Assembly: GCF_000178955.2 (NCBI RefSeq)
Contig: NC_016631.1
Span: 5,208,001 to 5,272,000 of the forward strand
Length of the DNA stretch: 64,000 nt
DNA from: Granulicella mallensis MP5ACTX8
GTDB lineage: Bacteria > Acidobacteriota > Terriglobia > Terriglobales > Acidobacteriaceae
Reading direction: 5' to 3'
Part shown: piece after piece, positions 27,343-37,600 of the stretch
How positions within the stretch are numbered: the first letter of the stretch is position 1
How the letters are laid out: every line of letters begins with the position of its first letter
The notes under the pieces: model-generated
What the model was told of the DNA's origin: nothing
The model's database searches: none
What the model saw: only the letters and a program-made list of their open reading frames with translations
Program-made: the position numbers and the translations under genes

Positions 27343-28851
27343 ATGGCTTCCCCTTTTCGTTTCGTATCAACTCCTCGACGCCGCACCATCACCGCAGCTA
27401 TCGCCGGAACCATACTGCTTCTGCAGGGCTGCAGGGTTGGCCCCAAGTACATTCCACCTGTGGTCCAGGCTCCTCCTGCATTCAAAGAAGTCGCACCGCA
27501 GGTAGCTGCGGACGGCAGCACCTGGAAACCTGCCACACCGCAGGACGCAACTCTGCGCGGCAAGTGGTGGGAGATCTATCAGGAGCCTGAACTCAACGCG
27601 CTTGAAGACAAGCTGAATATTTCCAACCAGAACATCGCGCAGTCTTTTCAGAACTTCATGGCGGCGCGTGCGCAGGTGCGGCAGGCCCGGGCCAGCTACT
27701 CGCCGACGGTTACCACCACGCCTGCCTACACACGGGCCCGCGCCTCAGCGAATGAAGGCAGCCAGGGGCTCAGCAATGTGAATCTCAACAGCAACGACTT
27801 CAACCTTCCCTTCGATGTGTCGTGGGAGCCCGACGTCTGGGGACGCATTCGGAACACTGTCCGCGAGTATGCCAACGCGGCCCAGGTCAGCGCCGCCGAC
27901 CTCGCCAATGAACGGCTCACGGAGCAGGCGAATCTTGCCGTCGACTACTTCGAGATTCGCGGCCAGGACGAACTGATCGCGCTCTATCAGCAATCCATCG
28001 AAGCCGAGCGCCAGAGCCTCAAGCTGACACAGGTCCTGCGAACGACCGGTATCGACGACGATCAGGCCATTGCCCAGGCAGAGCTCAACCTCCGGACAGC
28101 CGAGGCAACAGCGACCAATCTCGGGGTCGCGCGAGCCCAGTATGAGCACGCCATCGCCCTGTTGCTTGGCGAGCCCGCATCGACGTTCTCCATACCGGTG
28201 CGCTCACTTACGACAGAGGTTCCCGCCATTCCGGTAGGCGTGCCTTCGGAGCTTTTGCAGCGTCGTCCTGACATTGCCGCAGCCGAACGCACCATGTCGC
28301 AGGCGAACGCTCTCATCGGCGTGGAGACGGCAGCCTTCTACCCTAGCTTCAGCCTCTCCGCGGAAGGCGGCCTGCAGAGTTCCACCATAGGAAACTGGTT
28401 TGCGTGGCCCAGCCGTTTCTTCTCCGTTGGCCCGTCTGCATCGCAGACGCTGTTTGATGCAGGCCTGCGCCGCGCCACCATTGCACAGTACCAGGCGCAG
28501 TACGACGGCGACGTCGCTGCTTATCGACAGACAGTGCTCACCGCGTTTCAGCAGACCGAGGACTACCTTGCTTCCCTGCGCATCCTCACGCAGCAGAGGC
28601 AACAACAACAGCAGGCGATCACCGCAGCACAGCGGTACTACGATCTAGCCGATGTCCGGTATCGCACCGGGGTCGATACCTACCTGAATGTCTTCACCGC
28701 GCAGACGACCTTGCTCAGCAATCAGCAGACCGCGGTCACGCTGCACGTACAGCAGGTGACGAGCAGTGTTCAGCTCATAGAAGCCCTTGGCGGAGGCTGG
28801 GATGTAAGTCAGCTTCCCTCTGAAAAATCAGTTGCAGCCAAGAAGATGTAA
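27343..28851 (+). CDS. outer-membrane efflux factor, NodT family lipoprotein
   Basis: 502-residue TolC-type channel subunit. The N-terminus has a lipobox (LLLQGC, Cys at about 30), then VGPKYIPPVVQAPPAFKE, typical of NodT/OprM proteins. Two repeats of the outer-membrane efflux domain follow, with WWEIYQEPELNALEDK, DVSWEPDVWGRIRNTVRE in the first and GVPSELLQRRPDIAAAERTMSQANALIGVETAAFYPSFSLSAEGG in the second. It lies 14 bases behind the second permease with GAGGA before the ATG, completing a self-contained tripartite pump. Confidence 0.95.
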   Translation: MASPFRFVSTPRRRTITAAIAGTILLLQGCRVGPKYIPPVVQAPPAFKEVAPQVAADGSTWKPATPQDATLRGKWWEIYQEPELNALEDKLNISNQNIAQSFQNFMAARAQVRQARASYSPTVTTTPAYTRARASANEGSQGLSNVNLNSNDFNLPFDVSWEPDVWGRIRNTVREYANAAQVSAADLANERLTEQANLAVDYFEIRGQDELIALYQQSIEAERQSLKLTQVLRTTGIDDDQAIAQAELNLRTAEATATNLGVARAQYEHAIALLLGEPASTFSIPVRSLTTEVPAIPVGVPSELLQRRPDIAAAERTMSQANALIGVETAAFYPSFSLSAEGGLQSSTIGNWFAWPSRFFSVGPSASQTLFDAGLRRATIAQYQAQYDGDVAAYRQTVLTAFQQTEDYLASLRILTQQRQQQQQAITAAQRYYDLADVRYRTGVDTYLNVFTAQTTLLSNQQTAVTLHVQQVTSSVQLIEALGGGWDVSQLPSEKSVAAKKM

Positions 28852-28881
28852 ACGCCCTTCAAGCGAGAGGTAGATCGAACC

Positions 28882-29268
28882 ATGGCAAGCGTCTCTTCAC
28901 GAGCAAGAGCATTCCGCATCGCTTCGTGGATCACAGCCCTGAATGTCCTGATAGCCAGCGGATTTTCTATCGCAGGACTCCTTCGCCCTGAGTCCATTCT
29001 GCCCGCCGGTTATGTCCCTACAAATGCGTCGTTGATCTTTGCGCTGTACGCGGCCGCCCGCACGATCCCGCTGGCGTGTGTCGTATTCGTAGCCATCTAC
29101 AAACGCTGGATATCGGCGCTTGTCGTCCTCGGTAGTCTTGCAGGGGGTGTTCAGTTTCTCGATTCCATCGTCGGTCTCGTGCAGCAAGATCCTGGAAAGA
29201 CCTATGGGCCCTTTGTCATCGCTCTTTTTCAGTTGTATGCCGTGATCCGGCTGGTGCGTTCGAACTGA
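28882..29268 (+). CDS. small integral membrane protein
   Basis: 128 residues with four predicted membrane helices (about 14-32, 48-70, 76-98, 105-125) and few charged residues between them. Function is not recognised; the size and topology resemble small membrane proteins of unknown function of the DUF4345-like kind, without a firm match. It starts 30 bases after the outer-membrane factor with AGAGG upstream, so it may be the last gene of the efflux operon. Confidence 0.75.
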   Translation: MASVSSRARAFRIASWITALNVLIASGFSIAGLLRPESILPAGYVPTNASLIFALYAAARTIPLACVVFVAIYKRWISALVVLGSLAGGVQFLDSIVGLVQQDPGKTYGPFVIALFQLYAVIRLVRSN

Positions 29269-29476
29269 GACAAACCTTTATCTGCACTCTTCAGGACAAT
29301 CCGGCCTCGCTGGACAGTCAAAGCGTGATCGTGCGATCTTGTCTACGCTATTTTCTTGATCCTTCTCATGACGCGAATAGGCCACAGCCAGGTTGACCGG
29401 TTTAAAGTGGTGGGCCTCTTGAGGAATTGAGGAAAGTGGCAAAGAAAACCGCTCGACTCCATCTGACAGAGGTCTC

Positions 29477-32400
29477 ATGACACACCAGAGTTGCAAGTTC
29501 ATGGCGCACATCCATCGCCCCTCCTCCTTTGTGAACGGAATATCGTTCGGAACCGGAAAACGCCGGAGCTTTTCCTCCGCGCTTCTTCTGGGTCTCACGC
29601 TCAGCGCACTTCCTCTTTTGACCAGTCGAGGATCGGCGCAGGCCACACCCAACTTCGGCCCGAACGTCTCCATCATCACGCCCGATATGTCGAGCGCGAC
29701 GATTCAGAGCAAGCTGGATTCTCTTTCGCAGGAGGCCCAGTTCAGCACGAATCGCCATGCGGTGTTGTTCATGCCGGGAACCTATAGCGTCCAGGCGCAG
29801 GTAGGCTACTACGAGTCCGTCTCCGGTCTGGGCGAGTCGCCGAATGACGTCACCATCAACGGCTCCATCGAACAGAATGAGGTGGACGAGTTTGGCGCGC
29901 TCACCACCATCTTCTGGCGCTCGATTGAGAACATGACGGAAAACTCGCCGACGACGCTGCAATGGGGCGTCTCGCAGGGCATATCCTTCCGGAGGATGCA
30001 GGTCAACGGAGCGATGGAGCTGACCAACGCCGCCTGCAACTTTTCGAGCGGCGGCTTCATCTCGGACACCGTAGTTACAGGAAATCTCAACTCCTGCTCG
30101 CAGCAGCAGTGGTACACACGCAACAGCCGCATCGGAAGCTGGAGCGGAAGTAACTGGAACATGGTCTTCTCCGGGGTAGAAGGTGCCCCGTTCTCAAACT
30201 ATCCGAGCAATACGTTCACCGTGCTTCCAACCACTCCGGTAAGCCGTGAGAAGCCCTTCCTGTATGTGGACAAGTGGAACAGGTTCAACGTCTTCGTGCC
30301 GACGCTGCAAGAAGGCTCGTCCGGAATCACCTGGTCCCATGGCCTCGAGCATGGATACTCCCTCTCCATTGATGATTTCTTTATTGCGCAACCTTCGACT
30401 CCCGTCGCGCAGATCAATAGAGCGTTGGCCGAGGGCAAGAATCTGATCCTGACTCCCGGCATCTATCCGCTTCAAGGATCGATCAACATCACGAGGCCGA
30501 ACACGGTCGTGCTGGGCCTGGGCTACCCGACACTGGTTCCCCAGACAGGAACCGCAGCCATCACAGTCGCCGACGTCGACGGAGTGCGGCTTGCAGCCCT
30601 GCTGATCGATGCAGGGCCCGTCAACTCCCCTGTCTTGATGCAGGTTGGAGCCTCCGAAAGTTGGTTCGGGAATCAGAACGGATGGAGACCCTCGCACCAT
30701 TTGAACCCGACGTCTCTTAACGACGTCTTCTTCCGCATTGGCGGAGGCACGCCGGGCACTGCGACCACCACGCTCCAGATCGATAGCAACGACGTCATCC
30801 TGGACAACATCTGGGCGTGGCGCGCGGACCACGGAAACGGTGTCGGATGGACCGTCAACGTGGCCGAACATGGTGTGATTGTTAACGGAGACAACGTCAC
30901 CGCGCTGGGCCTCGCCGTCGAACACTACGAGCAGGCCCAGGTGCAGTGGAACGGCGAACGCGGCGAAACGATCTTCTACCAGAGCGAGCTGCCCTACGAC
31001 CCGCCTAGCCAGAGCGCCTGGATGGATGGCAGCGCGAATGGTTACCCCTCCTATGTGGTTGCTCCGCAGGTCAAGAACCATACGGCGTACGGCATGGGCG
31101 TTTATTCGTTCTTCAACCAGGGCGTCGATATCGTCGAAGACAGCGGGATCTCGGTGCCGAATACGCCCGGCGTTACGGTGACGCATGCCGTCTCCGTCTT
31201 CCTGCCGGGAAGCGGCTCCATCACCCATGTGGTGGACGAGGCTGGCGGCTCGGTACAGAGCGGCACCCAGACAAGCTTTCTGCCGTTCTATCAGGGCGCG
31301 CCCTGCACCTTCGGCTGCCCGATAGCGCCGACTGCTCCGGGAGATCTAAAGGCTGCCGTAGTGTCTTCCAATCAGATCGATCTTTCCTGGAGACCAAGCT
31401 TTAGTCCGGGTGTCCGCTACAGCGTATTTCGAGGCATGTCTTCCGGCTTCGCACCCTCGGCGAGCGACCTGGTCTACTCGGGCGTGATTGGAACTTCGTA
31501 CACGGATAACGCAGTCAACCCTGGGACGACTTACTACTACGTCGTCGAAGCGACGAACGACAGTGGCACGTCGGGCGCCTCCAATGAGGCAACCGCCGCG
31601 ATCCCCAGCACCGGTGGAATCATCAGCCAGGATGTGATCAACATCAGCGCAGGCGGCCCGGCCAACGGAAGTTGGGTTGCAGACGAAGACTTTACAGGCG
31701 GCACGGCTACCAGCACAGGAGCAACGGTCAACACCTCGCTCGTCGCGAATCCCGCACCGCAATCCGTATACCAGCACAACCGCTTCGGTCCTATGACCTA
31801 TACGATTCCGGGGCTGACACCTAACGCGAAGTATGTCGTGGACCTGCACTTTGCAGAGACCTTCTGGACCTCGCCTGGGCAGCGCGAATTCAACGTGTTG
31901 ATTAATGGCAAGGAGGTGCTGAGAAACTTCGACATCATCGCCTATGCCGGCAAGATCGACACCGCGGTCGTGCAGTCGCTGTCTGCGATCGCCGACTCCA
32001 CCGGAACAATCACGATCCAGTTCACGGTGGGCGCAGCGGATAATCCGCAGATCAATGGCATCGAGATCGGACTTCTGTGCAAGACAAACTGCGCGGCTGC
32101 TCCAGCCGCTCCGAAGAAGCTGACCGCAACTGAAGCCTCCACGAAGCAGATCAACCTCACATGGTCCGCGAGTGCTACTCCGGGAGTTACCTACAGCGTG
32201 TTTCGCAGCCAGGAGCCTGGGTTCGCGACCACGGCTGCAAGTGAACTGGCTTCGGGACTGACGGGAACGACCTACTCGGATACCAGTGCGAATCCAGCGA
32301 CAACCTACTACTACGCCGTCGCTGCCTTGAACCAGGCGGGACTTTCAGTTGCCACGAATGAAGCCAGCATCACGACTCTGACCGCTGGTGGCGCCATCGC

Positions 32401-32857
32401 CTCCGACGTTCTGGATATCAATGCCGGTGGAGCGGCAGTGGGCTCCTGGGCAGCCGATAAAGACTTCTCCGGTGGCACGGCGACAAGCACCAGTGCCGCA
32501 GTCAATACCTCGAAGATTCCCAACCCCGCCCCTGAAGCGGTCTACCAGACGAATCGCTTTGGTCCGATGACGTATACGATTCCCGGCCTAACACCGGGAG
32601 CCAGCTACATCGTGGATCTGCACTTCGCCGAGACGTTCTGGACAGCTCCGGGACAACGACAGTTCAATGTCCTGATCAATGGCAGTCAGGTCCTGACGAA
32701 CTACGATATCTTTGCGTCGGCGGGCGGGGAGTTTATCGCGACAGTGCAGTCGTTCGCAGTGACGGCGGACAACACCGGAACCCTTACGATTCAGTTCGTC
32801 GTCGGGGCTGCGGACAATCCCCAGATCAACGGGATCGAGGTTGGAAAAGCAAAGTAG
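29477..32857 (+). CDS. secreted beta-helix protein with twin FN3-malectin modules
   Basis: 1126-residue exported protein. An N-terminal signal segment (about 32-56, ending GSAQA) is followed by a parallel beta-helix, pectate-lyase-superfamily-like region (about 65-600; repeated turns such as GKNLILTPGIYPLQGSINI and NTVVLGLGYPTLVPQ). Then come FN3 (about 615-712), malectin-like carbohydrate-binding (716-870), a second FN3 (875-968) and a second malectin domain (972-1126). The two FN3-malectin units are close duplicates (both contain RFGPMTYTIPGLTP and LHFAETFWT). It probably binds and perhaps cleaves a glycan; the catalytic residues cannot be assigned. GAGG lies four bases before the ATG. The preceding gap 29269-29476 shows no gene. 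Confidence 0.8.
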   Translation: MTHQSCKFMAHIHRPSSFVNGISFGTGKRRSFSSALLLGLTLSALPLLTSRGSAQATPNFGPNVSIITPDMSSATIQSKLDSLSQEAQFSTNRHAVLFMPGTYSVQAQVGYYESVSGLGESPNDVTINGSIEQNEVDEFGALTTIFWRSIENMTENSPTTLQWGVSQGISFRRMQVNGAMELTNAACNFSSGGFISDTVVTGNLNSCSQQQWYTRNSRIGSWSGSNWNMVFSGVEGAPFSNYPSNTFTVLPTTPVSREKPFLYVDKWNRFNVFVPTLQEGSSGITWSHGLEHGYSLSIDDFFIAQPSTPVAQINRALAEGKNLILTPGIYPLQGSINITRPNTVVLGLGYPTLVPQTGTAAITVADVDGVRLAALLIDAGPVNSPVLMQVGASESWFGNQNGWRPSHHLNPTSLNDVFFRIGGGTPGTATTTLQIDSNDVILDNIWAWRADHGNGVGWTVNVAEHGVIVNGDNVTALGLAVEHYEQAQVQWNGERGETIFYQSELPYDPPSQSAWMDGSANGYPSYVVAPQVKNHTAYGMGVYSFFNQGVDIVEDSGISVPNTPGVTVTHAVSVFLPGSGSITHVVDEAGGSVQSGTQTSFLPFYQGAPCTFGCPIAPTAPGDLKAAVVSSNQIDLSWRPSFSPGVRYSVFRGMSSGFAPSASDLVYSGVIGTSYTDNAVNPGTTYYYVVEATNDSGTSGASNEATAAIPSTGGIISQDVINISAGGPANGSWVADEDFTGGTATSTGATVNTSLVANPAPQSVYQHNRFGPMTYTIPGLTPNAKYVVDLHFAETFWTSPGQREFNVLINGKEVLRNFDIIAYAGKIDTAVVQSLSAIADSTGTITIQFTVGAADNPQINGIEIGLLCKTNCAAAPAAPKKLTATEASTKQINLTWSASATPGVTYSVFRSQEPGFATTAASELASGLTGTTYSDTSANPATTYYYAVAALNQAGLSVATNEASITTLTAGGAIASDVLDINAGGAAVGSWAADKDFSGGTATSTSAAVNTSKIPNPAPEAVYQTNRFGPMTYTIPGLTPGASYIVDLHFAETFWTAPGQRQFNVLINGSQVLTNYDIFASAGGEFIATVQSFAVTADNTGTLTIQFVVGAADNPQINGIEVGKAK

Positions 32858-32883
32858 TACGGATAGAGAAAGCCGTTTGCATC

Positions 32884-32922
32884 GCGGGGTAGCCACTTGT
32901 CATTCTCAAGTGGCTACCCCGC
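32884..32922. terminator. 16-bp perfect terminator between convergent genes
   Basis: Arms GCGGGGTAGCCACTTG (32884-32899) and CAAGTGGCTACCCCGC (32907-32922) with a 7-base loop, between the malectin protein (plus) and the GH9 gene (minus). A T-rich stretch follows on the plus strand, so it probably serves both genes. Confidence 0.8.
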
Positions 32923-32940
32923 ACTTTCTTAGCGTTGACC

Positions 32941-34791
32941 TTACGGATGGGGCAGGCTTACCGCATACAGATACCAGGCCGCATGCGGCAGCCACTGTTC
33001 CGTCCAGCGCCAGTCTTCGTCCTTACCTGTCACGGCAAAGCCTTCGTTGTAGGCGATGCCGTCTTCATCGTTCGTCGCTGACGTGACGCCGTTAATGACC
33101 GACCCGGGAGCGCTTGTGTACTTATAGGACTTGAAGAACATATACGCGGTATCGCCGTGACCACTGCCCATCAGCATGCTCACATCAAATGGGTTCCGGC
33201 CTTCGATCCAGTGCAGTTGATTCCACGCATAGTCCTGTAACTGCTTTTGAAAGCCAGGATCGTCCGCGAAGAACGGTGCGGCCATGCGTGCGGCAGCGGC
33301 GAGTGAAGCGAGCCGTGCGTTCTCGCCCTGCCACCATGGAGCGGCCTCCGTGTCATGCGGGAAGAAGTAGGCGCTGCGCACCTTGCCATCCCCCATGCGC
33401 ACCAGTTGCCGCGCATAGCCGAACGGATTGTTCTTCTCCGCAGTGATGCTCAGCTCAAAGTGCAGCGACCGCTTTACCGCCGCGTAGACCTTCTGCTGCA
33501 TCGCGGGAGACGCGGTCTCCGCATACTCCAGAAGGCTCACCACCGGCAGCCCGGCATCGGACGGATGAAAGAACGGACGCGATCCGTCGTCGGCGCGCCA
33601 TGGGTCCTGATATCCCGCGATCGTTGTCAGACGGCCCATCAGCTGTTCGGCACGGCCATCGGCAGCGGCTTGATACTTCGGCAGCTTCGTCGCGCGATAG
33701 AGCTCGGTCGCGGCCATGAGCGCGCAGTAGTCGTCGAGGATGTTCTCTTTGCCATCGTTCAACAGCTCTCGATTGTGCGCGGATAGAAACTCGAACGCAC
33801 TCTCCGCTGTCTTCAGATACTCGGCGCGGGAGATGTCGCCTTCCTCGGGCATGGTGCTGGCGAGCGCCAAAGCGGCAATCGCCATGCCTCCTCCGGCCCG
33901 GAAGCTTGCCTCGTAGGCATGCGGGCCGTTGGCGGTCTGAATCTGCTCGGTAGAGTCCGATGCGTTCTTCTTGATCTGCGTCCTCCAGTTCGGGTTTCCG
34001 ATCTCCCGGTCCTTCGCCAGCTTCTCTTTGCCCGGCTCAGTAATGCTCTCGTAGAACGAGCCGTCCGGCCGCTTGATCCGCACCAGGTAGTCGGCTCCGA
34101 ATAGGCCTTCGTCCAACAGACGACGCTCGTATTCACTGAAGTTATCGTCGTGCCGCGCCTGCAGCACAAGGTAGCTCTTCAACAGCGTCCAGGCCACCAG
34201 CGGCACCTGCTGCGGATTGAAGTACGACGTCAGATTCTGATGCGAGAGATGGATGCCGTAGTCGCCGGTCGCGTCATACCAGCCGCCATGAAGATCGACG
34301 AACCCGGAACCGCCCGGAACCTTCAAGCGCCGATCCGCCTTGTCGAACAGGCCGCTGGAGCGCTGCCCCTTGAAGTAGTACACGACATTCGAAAGCGTCT
34401 CGCGCTCCAGCAGGTTGTCCTCGATCGCAAAGGGACACGAGCTCACCTCACCTGCCGCAGTCTTCGTCCGGACCTCGTAGTGCCCGGTCGTATGCCACGC
34501 GGAGAAGTCAGCCGTCCAGAACACTCGGCCTCCCCAGTGATCTACTTCCCCGCTGGGCGTAAGGTCCGCCGTCAGCACCGTTTTGCCCGTCGCAGCATCC
34601 ACCAGTGAGAACTGCCGTGGGTGGTCCTGTTCCGCCCCCAGAATCAACGCCTGCTTGACCGAAGCGGTCTCGTAGCCGACCTGGTCCACCAGTACCCGCG
34701 GCTGGACCTGCGTCTGAGCGGCACCCGCCAGAGCGAACGAAAACAGGCAGCAGCCCACGAATAACTTGACGCCATAACGATCCATCTTCAT
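32941..34791 (-). CDS. GH9 glycoside hydrolase with N-terminal Ig-like domain
   Basis: 616 residues from ATG 34791 (GAGAG five bases upstream); a frame reaching 34884 has no export signal at its start. Signal peptide to about residue 25 (AGAAQT). Residues 30-125 match the CelD_N Ig-like domain (RVLVDQVGYETASVKQALI, DFSAWHTTGHYEVRT). The catalytic (alpha/alpha)6 barrel begins near 130; LHGGWYDATGDYG carries the two family Asp residues, D173 and D177, and RNPFDVSMLMGSGHG lies near the C-terminal active-site region. GH9 enzymes are mainly endoglucanases, with some exo-beta-glucosaminidases; given the chitin genes alongside, a glucosaminidase role is possible but unproven. Confidence 0.88.
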   Translation of the reverse strand: MKMDRYGVKLFVGCCLFSFALAGAAQTQVQPRVLVDQVGYETASVKQALILGAEQDHPRQFSLVDAATGKTVLTADLTPSGEVDHWGGRVFWTADFSAWHTTGHYEVRTKTAAGEVSSCPFAIEDNLLERETLSNVVYYFKGQRSSGLFDKADRRLKVPGGSGFVDLHGGWYDATGDYGIHLSHQNLTSYFNPQQVPLVAWTLLKSYLVLQARHDDNFSEYERRLLDEGLFGADYLVRIKRPDGSFYESITEPGKEKLAKDREIGNPNWRTQIKKNASDSTEQIQTANGPHAYEASFRAGGGMAIAALALASTMPEEGDISRAEYLKTAESAFEFLSAHNRELLNDGKENILDDYCALMAATELYRATKLPKYQAAADGRAEQLMGRLTTIAGYQDPWRADDGSRPFFHPSDAGLPVVSLLEYAETASPAMQQKVYAAVKRSLHFELSITAEKNNPFGYARQLVRMGDGKVRSAYFFPHDTEAAPWWQGENARLASLAAAARMAAPFFADDPGFQKQLQDYAWNQLHWIEGRNPFDVSMLMGSGHGDTAYMFFKSYKYTSAPGSVINGVTSATNDEDGIAYNEGFAVTGKDEDWRWTEQWLPHAAWYLYAVSLPHP

Positions 34792-34902
34792 GCGTTCTCT
34801 CACAATCAGCAGATTCCTCTCGACATGCGCAGCGATTATCGACAATGATGGTATGACTTTATACTGAACTTGCTTAACGAACATAACTAAGGGAGCAAAC
34901 GC

Positions 34903-36087
34903 TTGTCTATGAATGAAAGACGCCGCGATTTCCCAAGCTTCTGGTCTCCCCTACGCCTGACGGTTCTAGGTGCGCTGACCCTGCTTAATGGCTTCCACGC
35001 CATCGCCGAACCGAAGGTTCCTCCCCAAAAGGCCATCGTCGCTTATGTCTTTCTCAAGGACCGCACACTGCAGCCGAACGAGATTGCCGTCAACAAGCTC
35101 ACGCGCATCAACTATGCCTTTGCGAATATCCGGGGCGGCCGTATCGTCAACGGCTTCAAGAACGACGACCAGAACCTGGCGGATCTGGTAGCGCTGAAGC
35201 AGCAGAACCCCTCGTTGACGGTGCTCGTCTCCGTAGGCGGTTGGGAATGGTCCGACAGCTTCTCCGACATGGTTCTTACCAAGGCCTCCCGTCGTGAGTT
35301 CATCGCCAGCGTGACTGACTATGTCCAGCGCCACCAGCTCGACGGCCTGGACATCGACTGGGAGTATCCCGGCATGGCGGGATCTACGAATCACTTTCGG
35401 CCGGAAGATACGCGCAACTTCACACTGCTGCTGAAAGAACTACGCGCGAGTTTCAAGCATCAGGAGCGCAAGCTGCATCGGCAACTCTATCTCACGATCG
35501 CCGCTGGAGCCTCATCGGGCTACATCGCGAACACCGAGATGGATAAGGTGCAGCAGTATATCGACACCGTCAACCTTATGGCCTATGACTACTACGGGTC
35601 AGAGAAGACGACCGGCAATCATGCGCCGCTCTTCACTGACCCGAACGATCCTCAAAAGATCTCCGCCGATCGCTCCGTCCACGAGTTCGAGCAGGCGGGA
35701 GTACCGGCGGAGAAGATCGTCCTCGGCGTTCCCTTCTATGGACATCGGTGGGGCGATGTCGCCGACGTGCAGCATGGTCTCTTTCAGGCCGGGACTCCGC
35801 TGCCGCAAGGCTACACACAGTACAGCATCGTCTCGACAACGTTGCTGAACAACGGCTTCGACCGCTACTGGGATAAGGCTGCTTCTGTGCCCTACCTCTA
35901 CAGCCCAAGCCAGAAGATCTTCGTGTCCTATGAAGACACCGAATCGCTCGCGTTGAAGGCGCGCTACGTGATGGACCAACACCTTGGCGGCATTATGTTC
36001 TGGGATTACGATGGCGATCCCTCGGGAACACTGCTCGATACTGTCCACACAGGTTTGACCCAACCTACAGCGGATAAAGCACCATGA
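34903..36087 (+). CDS. GH18 chitinase, secreted
   Basis: 394 residues from a TTG with GGGAG seven bases upstream; an ATG at 34909 is the alternative start. Hydrophobic export signal about 17-35. Complete GH18 barrel: KAIVAYVF, LTRINYAFANI, LTVLVSVGGWEWS, and the catalytic DGLDIDWEYPG with D147, D150, D152 and acid E154, then VNLMAYDYYG and GIMFWDYDGD. It cleaves chitin or chitooligosaccharides. Its stop overlaps the start of a NagX-like membrane protein by four bases, so the two are cotranslated. It is divergent from the GH9 gene, sharing a short promoter region (34792-34902). Confidence 0.93.
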   Translation: MSMNERRRDFPSFWSPLRLTVLGALTLLNGFHAIAEPKVPPQKAIVAYVFLKDRTLQPNEIAVNKLTRINYAFANIRGGRIVNGFKNDDQNLADLVALKQQNPSLTVLVSVGGWEWSDSFSDMVLTKASRREFIASVTDYVQRHQLDGLDIDWEYPGMAGSTNHFRPEDTRNFTLLLKELRASFKHQERKLHRQLYLTIAAGASSGYIANTEMDKVQQYIDTVNLMAYDYYGSEKTTGNHAPLFTDPNDPQKISADRSVHEFEQAGVPAEKIVLGVPFYGHRWGDVADVQHGLFQAGTPLPQGYTQYSIVSTTLLNNGFDRYWDKAASVPYLYSPSQKIFVSYEDTESLALKARYVMDQHLGGIMFWDYDGDPSGTLLDTVHTGLTQPTADKAP

Positions 36088-37310
36088 CCACTGCGCAACC
36101 GGTATTTGCAAGCGAAGCTCCGCGCACAACACGCGTGGCCTCGATCGATATCTTCCGCGGCCTCACCATGGCCATCATGATCTTCGTGAACGATCTCGAT
36201 GGCGTCCAGGGCTTGCCCTGGTGGACGCATCACGCGAAGGCCAATATCGACGTGATGACTTATGTCGACATGGTCTTCCCGTTCTTTCTCTTCATCATTG
36301 GGCTCTCCATGCCGCTCGCGATCCGGCAGCGACTAAAGAAGAACCCCTCCATACCCCAGCTCTGGCTGCATGTGCTCATCCGCTCCGTCAGCCTGGTTGC
36401 CCTGGGTGTGATCCTCGCCAATGCCGGCAAGGGCAGCGCCGCGCTGATGCATATGTCTCCCTATGCCTGGACGCTTCTTGCGCTTCTCGGAATGGCGCTC
36501 TTTCTCAGTGTCTATCCCAGCAATGGCCGCCATGCGAATCTGCACAAATGGCTGCGCCTGGGAGGTCTTGCGCTGGCGCTTGTCATGTTCGCGATCTTCC
36601 GCCGCCTCACGCACGACGGCCACGTCGCCTGGCTTAGCTTTTCCTACCTGGAGATTCTCGGCCTCATCGGATGCACCTACTTCGCCGTGTCACTCCTTTA
36701 CATTCCAACGCGCCGCTGGCCGTGGGCCTCTCTCGCGTGGTTCATCGTACTGGTGGCCTTCAGCAGTCTCTGCAGCGCAAAGATCATCGTCTTTGAGCAC
36801 GGTTTCCCACTCTACATATGGCCCTTCGGCGACGGCACGATGGCCTTCGTCACGATGGCCGGTATCGTCACATCAGTCGTCTTCATCGGCGAAGAGCGCT
36901 GGCAGACGCTGCGCAATAAACTCCTGCTGGGCTCGGCCTTCGGCGTTGCGGCTCTTATCGCGGGGTACTTTCTGACGCCGCTCGGCATCTCCAAGATTCG
37001 CGACACGCCGACCTGGGGACTCTACAGCGTGGGAGCGGCTGTGCTGCTGTTCACTGCACTCTTCTGGCTGTGCGACGTGAAGAAGCAAACCTCCTGGGCA
37101 GCCCTCGTACACCCCGCCGGAGCGAACACGCTGCTTACCTACCTGCTGCCGGATGTATGGTACTTCCTTACCGCGCTGCTGGGTTTCAAATGGTTTGAGC
37201 TGCATCTCAACTCCGGTTTGCCGGGGGCTCTGCGCTCGGCAGTCTTTACGGCGCTTATGCTGGCGATTGCGGGAGTTCTGCTGCGGATGCGGGTTCGGCT
37301 GCAACTTTAG
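36084..37310 (+). CDS. NagX-like membrane acetyltransferase (COG4299/DUF5009)
   Basis: 408-residue polytopic membrane protein with about ten to eleven helices. The N-terminal RVASIDIFRGLTMAIMIFVND and YVDMVFPFFLFIIGLSMPLAI match the heparan-alpha-glucosaminide N-acetyltransferase-like family, called NagX in N-acetylglucosamine loci. Proteins of this family are thought to act on or move amino sugars at the inner membrane. The ATGA overlap with the chitinase gene makes a functional link likely. The exact reaction in bacteria is not settled. Confidence 0.88.
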   Translation: MTTAQPVFASEAPRTTRVASIDIFRGLTMAIMIFVNDLDGVQGLPWWTHHAKANIDVMTYVDMVFPFFLFIIGLSMPLAIRQRLKKNPSIPQLWLHVLIRSVSLVALGVILANAGKGSAALMHMSPYAWTLLALLGMALFLSVYPSNGRHANLHKWLRLGGLALALVMFAIFRRLTHDGHVAWLSFSYLEILGLIGCTYFAVSLLYIPTRRWPWASLAWFIVLVAFSSLCSAKIIVFEHGFPLYIWPFGDGTMAFVTMAGIVTSVVFIGEERWQTLRNKLLLGSAFGVAALIAGYFLTPLGISKIRDTPTWGLYSVGAAVLLFTALFWLCDVKKQTSWAALVHPAGANTLLTYLLPDVWYFLTALLGFKWFELHLNSGLPGALRSAVFTALMLAIAGVLLRMRVRLQL

Positions 37311-37600
37311 ATAGTTGTATCTAGTCATGCAAGGCATGATTGGATGATCTGCGGATTATTGAGTTCCATCTCGATCTACTTTTGCTCGTTTCTGGCGGTC
37401 GTAGGGGATGAATTTTAGCTCCTTCAGGCGTCGATTTGGCACCAAATAAGTGCAAAACTCCTTCTTTGTTTTTAGCTTGCCGTCACTCGTCCACACCGAG
37501 GCGAAACTGTCTGCCAGCATTCGATCAGCAGTGCCGTACCTTCGGAGGGTGATGCCGCAGCTAAACTAAGCAAAGAGGATTGCAACTGAAAGGAAACTAC
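37311..37600. other. intergenic region, no gene seen
   Basis: 290 bases between the NagX-like gene and a DsrE-family gene. No operator-like repeat or terminator of note was found by eye; it should contain the promoter of the DsrE gene. Confidence 0.4.
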
